NCBI RefSeq assembly: GCF_029784165.1
Contig: NC_073696.1
Location: forward strand, 263,048,494-263,112,493
DNA: 64,000 bases
Origin: Wyeomyia smithii
Taxonomy: Eukaryota > Arthropoda > Insecta > Diptera > Culicidae
Direction: 5' to 3'
Part shown: positions 10,518-21,584 of the stretch, one piece after another
How the letters are laid out: every line of letters begins with the position of its first letter
Position numbering within the stretch: position 1 is the first letter of the stretch
The notes under the pieces: generated by a model
What the model was told of the DNA's origin: nothing
Databases searched by the model: none
What the model saw: only the letters and a program-made list of their open reading frames with translations
Position numbers and translations under genes: made by a program

Positions 10518-13274
10518 TTCCCAAAATTAATATTTTTTAGCTCTAATTATGCACCCAAAACACTGTGAATCATTGTTACGCCCTTCCATAAGAGACAAAT
10601 TTATAATCCTCGTTTGTGATAAATCAAAATGAATATTTAATCAGTGGCTGTTTATACCTGCAACGCAGACTCCCCAACTCCTCCATCAGCCGACTAGACA
10701 AACCGCGTGCCCTCTTTCGGAATGACCGCAATAACGCGTGAATTGAAAGCATAATAGCGGCGCATGGTCTGCCGAAACTGGAGAACGGTAATGACTTTTT
10801 GGCATACACATTGTCGTATGTTTCGTTCAATCGTTCGAGGGGCCGAAGGTGGTCAGGAAAGGACCTTGCCTCTCTTACCTACTTACTCTCCGCTAAAAGG
10901 TTTTCTTCGTTATCCGGCATATTTGGCAGGAAACGGACCGATACACGAGCTCAGTTTAATGTGAATGTTTCCTAAGAAGGAAAGAGGCCTTAAATTCTAC
11001 GATAGCTTAGTTACTATTTTGTTCGAAGAGGCCTTAACGGAGTTATCAGTAGTTTGCCAGGTTGATTTCATATACCTGCATTTCAAGCTAAAATGTCGTC
11101 GTTGGATCTGTATGATTTACTTTCTGGTCACGTGTCGTTAATTTATGATGCTAGTTGACAAATAATTGCCCCGTATGCACTTCCGCTTGATTACGAGTTT
11201 GAAAAGAATTGCTAACATTGTTTCAACGGACTCTATCACGTGGCAGCTGTAATCACGTTTTCCATAAATAAAATTCAACAATTTCACATCACACGCCTCG
11301 TACCCACAGAACGCTTAACTCTAGAATTATTCATCCATTAGTTCAGCCTCTTAAAGCGAGTGCATCACTTTTCTTTATACTCGGTGTTCGACTTTTAGCT
11401 TTAAACACTGTGTATATACAGGCCTGCGGACTGAATAACGGCGAGCCAAAATAAACAGATCATATAGGGTAAGGAACGGCTTAAGCAGTGGCGCCTATTT
11501 TAATCAGTCGAAGAAAACAGGCCTCAAACTCCTGGATTTTGATCAATATCGACAATTTCAATGATGGAAACGAAAACTTGGATTGTCTAGCTGTCTTACG
11601 AATATAAGAAATACCGTTAATCACAAAGAAATCTATGAACAAACATAATCGAAGCAAATCGTCCTATATTGCAGCCATTCAGGAGCCACTTCGGGTGCTG
11701 AAAAAAAAGCCTGCAAAACAGATGGAAACTGCTTAAAATAGATTCGGGGTGATTGGAATAGTGTGCCTCGATTGGTAACTTTAATTGATTATTGTTAAAG
11801 TTTGCTAACTTAGTTTTACAATCTGAAAACAAGTTCTGCCAGAGAAAAAGATGGAGAAAAGATTGATATACTACTGTTTGAATTTCACCCAACACATTTT
11901 GAGTATTTCGTCTCAATACACAGGTGGTTCCTAAAGCTGCTTAGAATATGTTCCCTACCCTAGATTTGTTCCTTTCTGCTTACAAAATCCCGGATTTTTT
12001 TGTAATTTCGAATCAAGTAACTTCTTTGAACAATCGTAAAAAAATGTTACAAAAACGCATTCCATTATCAACTTTCAGGTTTTTCTCGTATAAATGTGGA
12101 GCGGATTTCTCATGTGTACATCATCCCCGAGATGTAAAACTACGAAACTTGCTTATTTTTTTTGAATTTTATGTAAGTAGTAAAAACCCAGAACAAATTT
12201 ATTATGATTTTAAACCAAAAACAGCGTGATCAAGGGAGCATACTTAAATGAGGTAGCATTTATATATTCTGCATTGTGTGACAATTTGTGACAACCGGGA
12301 GAGGGAGATGTGAGATAAAACTGGTGTATTTTTTTTTTAAATGCGAATTTAAGATTTTGATTTTGGCACATCTGCCAAAAACGAACGGTTTTGTTTAATA
12401 ATATTTGATGATATAAGGATCCTTTATGTCACCAATGCGGATGGCCGGAATCGATCAACTGGTTCCAGATGTATGTCCGGAACACGCTCCGGAAATATAA
12501 TGGCAATGATCAAAGCATTGCTCAGAAACTTGCCACTCATATAATTACTCGAGTAGTCATATCTAGTGTATAGGTCGTCATGGGCCACATACGGACTTGC
12601 CCCGGTTGAATTCTGGACACTCCTAGACTATTGAACCAACACCCATCAAGCGACACCTTTAACGACTTGGAATCCAAAAGGTAGTATTGGTGGTGTTATC
12701 TAGTGCCTAGGTTGCATAAGTTACTTGAAAAATAAAAATAAATCTTGAGAAAAAAAGTTCGCTTTTTGCCACACAAAAATTCGGGCGTGTTGCCAAAAGT
12801 AAACGAGGTCTGCATCCCGAATTAACGAAAAATGCTTGAAAACGATCCTGGAATTCTGAAAAAAAGGACAAAATAAAACAAAGAAAATTATTTTAAATGG
12901 GGTTCAAATTAATGAAGGGTTTCGAGCTAGCGCAGATCAAAATTCAAAACGCTTTTTAATAATAGAAAAAGACAAAGCAGAAAATTATTTTCAAATTTAA
13001 CTGAAAATGTTGCAATAGATGGATCAGACTAAAAAAACTGATTTCAAATTACAAATCTGCGTTGTTTTCACTTTGAGCCGGAAGAATACAACCCAGGGGC
13101 CCCTGAGTACAGCTTTACCCGATATCTTGTGAGGCTGATTTTCTGACACGCCTGCATCGGCCAGGGATTCGCGATTCCGTGTCTGGAATCGCAGGAATCT
13201 GTTTCTTCTCCATCCATCCGAAAAAACTAGAAAAAAAATTCGGAAGTGAAATTTTTGAGATTTTTAACTAATAA
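10518..13274. other. Gene-free intergenic stretch
   Basis: No exon or RNA gene was recognised. The segment 12410-12720 is more GC-balanced and contains the small palindromic block CCGGAACACGCTCCGG at 12478. It looks like a dispersed repeat, but no family could be named. Reading frames at 11617-11916 and 11948-12229 have no recognisable motif. Confidence 0.5.
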
Positions 13275-13289
13275 TAATGTTTTTATTTT
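13275..13289. repeat. Target-site duplication, left side of truncated LINE
   Basis: TAATGTTTTTATTTT is repeated exactly at 15161-15175 and brackets the LINE copy between. Confidence 0.88.
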
Positions 13290-15160
13290 TGAGAGGTACA
13301 GGGTGGCGAGAGCTGACGAAAATAGAGCCCACCGTCGGAAGAAGCGCGAGTACGAGGAGCAGGTGCTCGCCAGCGCAGAGGACAGCTATGCTCAAAACGA
13401 CGTGCGGAGATTCTATAGAACTGTCAACAGAGTCAGAAGCAGGAATTTCCCTGTGCCGGTCATGTGTAATGACAAGGACGGCAACCTGCTTACTGATAAA
13501 CCGACGGTTGCAGCCAGGTGGAAGGAGCATTTTCAGGCGCTATTGAACGGTGAGGAGCCGGATGAGCAGAGCAGGAACAGGATGACGACTATGAGTGACG
13601 AACAAGCTGTGGAGCCACCAACACAGGAGGAGGTGAAAAAGGCGATTTGTGAGCTGAAAAATGGCAAGGCCGCTGGGAAGGGCGGTATCCCGGCCGAACT
13701 CCTAAAAGCGCTAAGCGAGCGGCTGTACTCTGCGATCCACCAGATAATACTAAGGATCTGGGCGGATGAACAAATGCCGAACGACTGGTTGGAAGGCCTC
13801 ATATGCTCTATCTATAAGAAGGGCCGTCGATTGGATTGTGGCAACTATCGAGGCATAACGTTGCTCAACTCCACATATAAAGTGCTCTCCCGTATCCTGT
13901 TCTATCCTTTGTCTCCCGTATCCTGAATCCTTTGTTGGCGAATACCAGGCTGGTTTACGACAGGGGCGTTCCACGACGGATCAAATTTTCACCCTGCGAC
14001 AGATCCTCGATAAGTTCCGGGAGTACAACTTACCGACTCACCATCTGTTTGTGGACTTAAGGGCGGCATACGACTCAGTGAAAAGAAACGAGCTGTGACA
14101 GATTATGCTGGAACATGGTTTCCCTACGAAACTAATCAAACTGAGTCGTATGACACTGGAGGGATCAAAATCGTGCGTGCGGATAGCTGACGAGACATCA
14201 GCCGCGTTCGTAACGTTGGATGGACTGAAGCAGGGGGATGCGCTCTCCAACTTACTGTTTAACATCGCTCTTGAGGGTGCAGTACGAAGAGCAAATGTGG
14301 AAAGAAACGGTACGATCATCACTAAATCTCACAAGCTTCTTGGCCTTGCGGACGACATCGATATCATCGGTATCAACCGTAAGGCCTTGGAGGAGGCCTT
14401 CGTACCTTCGAGGAGAGAAGCAGCGAGATTTGGACTAGTCATTAACTCTGTCAAAACGAAGTACATGATAGCTGGTAGAGAGCGTGGGAGTCCCCGTGGT
14501 GTTGGTGCGGAGGTGGAGATAGATGGGGAACGATTTGAAGTGGTTGACGAATTCGTTTATCTTGGTACCTATGCTTGTGACATGTGAAAACGATATGAGC
14601 CGTGAAGTGAAACGACGAGTTGCAGCTGCGAACAGGGCTTTCTACCGACTGCGTAACCAGCTAAGGTCCCGTAGTTTGCAAACTCGCATAAAACTAGCGC
14701 TGTATAGGATGCTGATACTCCCGGTGGCCCTTCACGGACATGAAGCATGGACGCTGAAGGAAACTGTTCGACGAGTGCTCGGAGTTTTTGAGCGTAAAGA
14801 TCTGCGATCGATACTTGACGGTAAACTAGAAGATGGAGTGTGGCGCAGACGCATGAACCACGAGTTGTACTGGGTATACAAACATGCTGATATAGTGAAG
14901 GTAATACAGCGGGGCAGGCTTCAGTGGGCTGGACATGTAGCCAGGATGCCTGATGAGAGAGCCGCCAAAACTATCTTCAGTAGAGAACCAGGAAGAGGCC
15001 GTTGACTCCGTAGGCCTCGCACGCGGTGGAAGAAGATGCACGATCTGCTGGTGTACAAGGAGACTGGAGAGCGGCTGCCCAAGACAGAAGAAGCTGGACA
15101 TCTCTAATTCGTTCGGCCCTAGACCGGTTGACGGTCCGTTAGCCAACAAAGTAAAGTAAG
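13290..15160 (+). mobile_element. 5'-truncated, broken LINE copy (second LINE family)
   Basis: The insertion begins inside ORF2, just upstream of the reverse transcriptase, and ends with a short GTAAAGTAAG repeat rather than poly(A). A perfect 15-bp target duplication (13275-13289 and 15161-15175) defines it, so the truncation happened at insertion. Coding signatures run in order: ELKNGKAAGKGGIPAELLK, LICSIYKKGRRLDCGNYRGI, LKQGDALSNLLFNIALEGA, LLGLADDIDIIG, FEVVDEFVYLGT and GRLQWAGHVARMP. The clade was not assigned with confidence; a short tandem 3' end is typical of RTE-like elements. Confidence 0.88.
13300..15003 (+). pseudogene. Reverse transcriptase of the truncated LINE
   Basis: The reverse-transcriptase frame runs from 13300 to about 13900 in one frame. 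It is lost through a short duplicated segment (CCTTTGTCTCCCGTATCC next to CCCGTATCCTG). It reappears at about 14105-14587 and shifts again to 14590-15003. An in-frame stop interrupts the palm region near 14097 (KRNEL followed by TGA). The catalytic pair survives as LADD. At least three lesions make it non-coding today. Confidence 0.85.
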
Positions 15161-15175
15161 TAATGTTTTTATTTT
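15161..15175. repeat. Target-site duplication, right side of truncated LINE
   Basis: An exact copy of 13275-13289. Confidence 0.88.
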
Positions 15176-15177
15176 AT

Positions 15178-16735
15178 TTTTTCCTCAAATTGTATTTTTT
15201 TGTCTTACGGTGTTTATTTTTCCTGGAAGGAAGCCGAAGACATCACAGCAATTAAACAAACCGTTCTGGTTTTTCTTTATTTTTACTTTAAATTTTTTGT
15301 TTTCTTATTTTCCCATGATCGGAGAGCCATGGCTGTTAGGCCAACCTTCTGCAGTTTTCATTAAAAAAAAGGATACGATTATTCTTTTCATATATTTTTT
15401 TCTGCGATGTATATTTTTATCGGATTATTATCTGCAACTTTGCTGGAAATGTCACACCGATCAAACACACCGTTCCGGCTCTAAAAATAATTGTAATCTT
15501 TAATACCATTTTTACTAAAATCCTTTTCCAAAATTAGTAGTGATGCAATGAAAAAACCAAATAGCATAAAACGACGCCTTTAGCTCTCAGGAACATCTGT
15601 ACAAAGTTTAACCAAATCAAAAATAACAACTAAAAAAAATTTAAATTGCTCACACATAGTATACAAACTGTATTTGAAGAAGTGTTCTTATTTTTAAAAA
15701 CGGAATCATTATCTACAACTTTGCCTAAGCCGTCACACCGATAAACAAACCTTTTTGGCTATAAAAATATTTATGATCATCAATACCTTCCCAAAATAGC
15801 AATTTTTAGCATTTTTAGATAGCTTCTCGAAAATGAGTCGTGTCCAAAAAAATTAAACCTGTAGCACAAAATGGTTGCCCATAGAAACATTTATGCAAAG
15901 TTTCAGCTAAATCAAAAATAGTCGATTAAATTGATTACCTGTTTTGTGGGGGAAAACGCACTGCTGATGACGTCAGTTTCGCGCTTTGGTAGGGCATTTA
16001 GTTTCATAGCACTATTATACTGCAATACAGGATTCCGGGAATCAATATTTCTGATTGCAAACCCTAATCATACAACTTCTCCCACCCCTCACATCCCCCG
16101 AGTGCTGGGCCTAGCACGGAGTCTTCCTAGTTTTCTGCTGAAGATATTACATATCCAGCCCACTGAAGCCTGTCACGCTGTATTACCTTTCCTTAGCTTG
16201 TTCGTACACCTCAACTCGTCTTCAAATCTCCGAGAACTTGTCGATCAGCTTCCTTCAGCGTCAATTTTTCATGTCTGTAAAAGGCCACTGAGAGTATCAG
16301 CGTCCTATACAGCGCTAGTTTTATGCGAGTTTGCAAACTACGGGTTACGAAGCCAAAACGAATGATTTGATCGGTATAGTGTCTTCAGCAAAGTTGTAGA
16401 TAATAAATGTGTCCTTCCAAAAAATATATACACTGTAAAAAAACTTTTATTTTTATGTCTCTAAATTCAAACAACTATCAATGTTTAGATAAAACTATGT
16501 TGTAAAAAACGGATTTTTTTAGAATTTTAATTGATGATAATTTTTCTATGTTTTTTTCCTTAATTGTTTTGTCTTGCGGTGTTTATTTTTCCTGGAAGAA
16601 CAAAATTACTATCTACAACTGTGACTTGAATATCATACCAATTAAACAAACCGTTCTGATTTTATTTTATTTTTGAATTTAAACTTTTCTGAAGCCTGTT
16701 TCTTCATGATCGGTCAACCATGGCTTCAGCTAAAT
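15178..16735. repeat. Degenerate AT-rich direct repeats
   Basis: 15178-15345 and 16551-16735 are diverged direct copies. Shared blocks include GGTGTTTATTTTTCCTGGAAG, AATTAAACAAACCGTTCTG and ATGATCGG followed by CCATGGCT. A shorter unit (CTACAACTTTG, GTCACACCGAT, AAACAAACC) recurs near 15430 and 15710. This is an old, unclassified repeat with no coding potential, and it encloses the LINE scrap at 16.1 kb. Confidence 0.65.
16115..16355 (-). pseudogene. Reverse-strand scrap of the second LINE family
   Basis: The reverse complement contains CGTAGTTTGCAAACTCGCAT and AAACTAGCGCTGTATAGGA in the same order as the LINE copy at 14,670-14,720. A diverged match to its GGCTTCAGTGGGCTGGACAT segment follows. 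This is a deleted fragment of the late reverse-transcriptase region. Confidence 0.8.
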
Positions 16736-17184
16736 TTAGTTAAAGATTTAAAAAGCGGGCAACTGAGTTAAATAACACCCCCAGACTTGTTTCTCTCCTT
16801 AATATGCTCAATATGCTGAAACAATATTCACCGCTCACTTTTGGCCCAGCATGAGCGCTACAAGTAGCAATTTTTTTTTGCACTGAACTTCTTCCTCCTG
16901 CTTTGTGCCGTATCTCTGCCGCTCGCAGCAAAACTAATACACTTGTTGCTTACACAACAGTCAGTACACCACGGTGCTGCTGAGATAAATTCGATAGCAT
17001 TCGAAGATCAAACATGCCTGACGGACGCACACTTCCAGTTTCCAGAGCTGCAAAAACGTGTTCGAAATTATTTTAAATCAAAAAATTGATTTTAGAGCCG
17101 CAGTGTCTTCAGTAAAGTTGTTCGATTAATTATTCTCCGTGTTATAGGAGTTGCAATTTTGTGTTTATTCCCCTTAACAGTGAG

Positions 17185-17300
17185 AAACCAGAAATCAGAA
17201 GAAATAATTCCGTAAATTCCGGAATCCGCGTAAAAAAACCGCGTAAATTCCGGAATCCGGGGAAAAACAGCTGCGTAAAAAAATCGCGTAAAAAGCGACC
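17185..17300. repeat. Short direct repeats of a CGTAAATTCCGGAATCCG motif
   Basis: GTAAATTCCGGAATCCG occurs twice (about 17212 and 17245), mixed with CGCGTAAAAA-type blocks at about 17227, 17273 and 17286. It directly precedes the hairpin at 17307 and may belong to the same element. Confidence 0.55.
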
Positions 17301-17306
17301 TTAGTG

Positions 17307-17449
17307 TATTGAATTTAGTCCGTACAAATACGTATTTCAACTGTGACATACAGACATCATCAGTGCTTATGTGGCACCAGTCCACATAAGCACTGATGAT
17401 GACTGTATGTCACAGTCAAAATACGTATTTGTACGGACTAAATTCAATA
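17307..17449. repeat. Near-perfect hairpin (68-bp arms, 7-bp loop)
   Basis: The left arm 17307-17374 and right arm 17382-17449 are reverse complements at 65 of 68 positions by direct reading. They are separated by CACCAGT. The transcript would fold into a long double-stranded stem. It may be the end of a foldback element or a recent inverted duplication. Confidence 0.9.
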
Positions 17450-20400
17450 TTTATTTCTCAAATTTCTAGTAGAGTCTAACGGAATAATTCTTTCTTGTGA
17501 TTTCTTAAATCACTCTACTAAGACGCTCAATATAGTTTTTTCAAAAGTGAGAAACGAATTTACCTTTTTTTTTCATTTTTGCAAAAAATGCACTTTGTTT
17601 GGCGAAGTTGTAGCACATTCTATAAGATACAATTTTATGATATCACACTTCTATCTACCTATTCAAATGGACTTTTGCGAAATTTCCTATATATTGCAAC
17701 TAAAAATTGATTATTTCAATACAACATTTTTTTGTGATTTTCTACATTTTTTTAATGCCCTACAATGTTGTTTACTACAACGAAAAAAAAAACATTTTCA
17801 TAAAAAAACTTGGTTTTGCTGGAGTTATTGTTGGAGGCACTACGGCTTTAAAATCATTTTTTTGGGTCAAAATAAACTCGATCACGTTTTTGCAATTTTG
17901 GAAACAGTGTGGCGGTGGTGTCCCCAAACAGGCGAGGCTACTACCGGCCAGGTGCTTATACGGAACCCGTACTTTTATTGGCTCCTACATCGCCAGTGAT
18001 ATCCGCAAGGTTCATTATCGCTTTGAGCAGTCCAACGTTGTTAGACTCCGCTTCGGCTACCTTCACCTTCACTGCATTTTCCAAGCAAACGTGATCAAAA
18101 GTTTTCTATCGTTGTCACTCAATTTTCAAATCACGAAATCGATACATCGACAGCTCGCCTATATACCAACTGACATTGTAGCGATGTGGAGCGATTTTCA
18201 TTTTTCATTTCAAAATCGAAACACAATGATACAAAATTTTGAAAAATCACGTTTTGCTCAGAAAATAACACTCTTTTACCTAATATACAAAAATAAGAAA
18301 TTCGTTAGTTGCTAAACAACCCAATTCAGTATTTCTGTACAATTATTCAAATGAAACCTACAATGGGTTGCACTGAAAAAAGTTGCACATTGAGTATCGC
18401 TTATTAAAAATCAGTGCAGGTACCAGGTTCGTACCAGAAGATAGAAAATATGGCGACATTGATGTTATCTATGCAGTCCCGTTTTCCTGGTTCACGTTTC
18501 CATCGTCCCTTAGTCGATTCTCTCTCTAGTGTAATGAATAACTGCATCACAGAGAAAGAAAATCAAATTCCATAAATTTTGTCCATTCGCAAATGTCCAG
18601 CGCATTCATCTCCAACGAACAGTTTGTGTGCGTATTGCATAACTCGGTTCGAGTCAGTAGAGCTGAAACAGCTTCAACTGATGAAAGCCCCTGGACTTCG
18701 AGAATAGTCGGTTGATGTGCACAGGAAATTGCCAGACGACGCTCGAAACGAAACCAGCGAAGGCTATTGATGGTAGCGATGACAGCGAATAGTGATTTCC
18801 GGAAAAGCTACCGTTTTCAAAACAGCTTCCAGTGCTTCAAGACAGATAATAGGCAAAGGTTGAACACGATAAAATTCGGGCTCACGAAAAATGCTGACGT
18901 GGTTTGAAAAATAAAGCTTCGTAGTTTCAAAAACCATGAACTACACCATTTATCAAAACAAACACCTTTACACACGGCTAGCTGTCACCACTCAAATTCA
19001 TCCAAACAGTCAGTGGTACAACAACACTGACGTTACTGTGGTTTCCAAGAAACTCGGGACTAAGATATACCTGTCCAAATTGTTTCACGTTTCACCTTCA
19101 TGCCGCAGATGAATTGATAGCGTTCGCCGTAGATGTCTTTATGACATCGTAAGAGTAGATCCTAACTATTCAGTTGGAAGTGAGCCAGCTTTGAGTAAAA
19201 AAAAACGATTACAGTTTAATGAAGTTTTAGAAGAAAGCTTTATTCGTGACTACCCGCTTTTAAGATAGAACAAAAGCAAATTTTTCTTTTTCGACACTGC
19301 GACCCTAATATGAGACAGGCTCAATGCAATTACTTCGGTATTAATCATGCTGCCAAATAGTCGTTCGAATGCTTCCAATAAACCCAATACAATTCTTTTG
19401 AACAAAAATCTTCGATTAAATCGATCACTGTTAAGAAGCTTAACTAATTAACGTTAAGCTAAACAAGCTGTAAGCTCCACCAAGAAATCAAATCGACCCA
19501 CGTTTGTTACTAATCAAGCGACCTTCAGCCATCCCACTGCCACTGGTCACACAGCTAGCGGGCGTGGGGTAAAGCTTTTATCTTAATAACCGCATGAAAT
19601 AAAACCTCGTTCGTGCGCTTAAATGATTTCCCGCTTAATCTAAGGGATTCGTGTTAAAGCATACAGCTGAAGGCTAGCGTAGGTAGGAGAAACCAAATAC
19701 ACCAGAAATGGCGCATCGTACCTCATTTCGGAATCATTTACATCACTTTGCGTGAAATGATGAGGGTAGAGAAGTTTTTCCAGCTAATTTTCCACACCAT
19801 TAGTCAGAACTTCACCACTCCAGATGATTCAAGGAACACTGTATTGAAATTCCAAGCAGAGCTATTGGAAAAAAAACAAAAACAAGTAAAGCTTATAAAC
19901 GCTACTCCCAGTCTTCGTCGATAAACTTGGAAGCAACTTTGACAGCTCAGATTGAAAGTAATAAACAACAACAAGTACGGGTACATGAGCGAGTCTCAAG
20001 TGGTATCGTACAGATCGAATTAAACTTCCAGCAAATTGGTTCGAACAATTTACATATATGTATGCTCTCATATTGCTTACGTACGGTGTTATGTTAACGA
20101 TGGAAAATCTTTGCCGTTGGGAGGTTTTCTCCGTATGAGCTTCAGCTTGACAGGAATCCTCTTCTAGAAGAATGGTACAGAGTCTGCTGATAACAGCACA
20201 CGCATCGGAACAAATTTGCTACTGACAGCTACAAAGTGTCATTGTTTTGATTGGAGCTCCTCGTGGAATGTTGATTAGGAAAATAAATTTCTTTACACTG
20301 GTTCCACACACGCTGGATTTTTGGTTGGATGGTGGCATTGATTATCAGGGTGTATTCTAATTCATGGTCTATACTCAATGAGACAATACTAGACTAGACT

Positions 20401-21580
20401 AAATGATAGAGTGGGTGGCATGGTAGTTTTTAGTGTAATTACTTTAAATTTACTAACGCAAAAATGAGGCTTCGAAACAACATTTGCAGGATTGAGCTGT
20501 AGAAGCAAATTTATTTGGCCAATTAATAAAGTTATGCGGAACGTTTACTTTACGGCGAACCCACCAGAAAGGATGAAGCAGTCGGAAAGCGTTTACCTTC
20601 CTGAAGAACAACCAGAAAGCAACTGGTGGTCTACGTTTCACCTGAGCATAGTGTGGCTATTTCGGCTGCACCCAGTGGTGAGTTTCTCGGATGGCCCTAC
20701 CCAACCCGATCGATACTGCGCAGCTGCTACGCGATGAACCTCTGAGCTGCAATGTTCACTCCGGGCGCAATTTATCAATGGAAACGTGAAGTTAATAACG
20801 GTAATAACTTTTTATCGAAGCCAAGCCCATCGGTTACAGCGAACTTGATTTATATTCTGAGGGAAATCGATCCTTGGGTTTATTAATATGCAACTTTGAT
20901 TTCGCTTTTCTTCGAGAAATTTTAGTCTTTTTGCTTAGTTTTAGACAGTCACAAACGCTGAGTTTTGAATGGAAATAAGATAAGCGTAGTAATTTTTTTA
21001 ACAGTCTTCCCCTGAGTAAACTGAACCTAAAAGACCTTTTTGCAGCTCGTCTGTTTGAGTACCGTGAATGCTGTGAAAACACACCGAACGTAACGATATT
21101 TTTTGCTAGCTTCAGCCCATCAGCTCACACAGCATAAGCCTTTCAGGGCTTTAGATCTGCGAAGGACAGAATAAATTAATATGTTTTAACATATTTAATG
21201 GAGGTAACAACCATGATGCTAGAACAAAAGATGACCCACATAACTGACACCCACAGAATCTAATCAGAAACATGGTATCTGGGAAACAAATACCTGGTAG
21301 ATGATGGCAGTTTCCAGTGGCTTGTAAAAAAATCGATACTCGAATAAACCAAAACGTAAGATAAAATTAAGACTAGTTGAAAGACAATTATATTCGAGGT
21401 ATTAAAATAAAAAACACAAAATAAATAACAAAGCAAGGCAAATAACCAACAAAAGTTACAATGAACAAAAAATAAACTTTGATTCATTTGAAAGAATTAT
21501 ATTATCATAGTTTAATTTTTATCTGCAAATTTTATCTCCGTTTTATAATTTTTTGATTTATTTTGTATCTTCTTTCCCAA
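17450..21580. other. Gene-free stretch before the satellite
   Basis: Mostly AT-rich. A short island with higher GC (about 17,900-18,090) is open on both strands, including LLKAIMNLADITGDVGA on the minus strand. It resembles no family I can name and could be a relic of a coding exon. The rest shows no gene, RNA or element that can be supported. Confidence 0.45.
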
Positions 21581-21584
21581 CATT

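Noticed and set aside
17707..18315. 202-codon frame as a gene
   Set aside because: Low-complexity start, no motif, no splice support; better kept as an unexplained open island.
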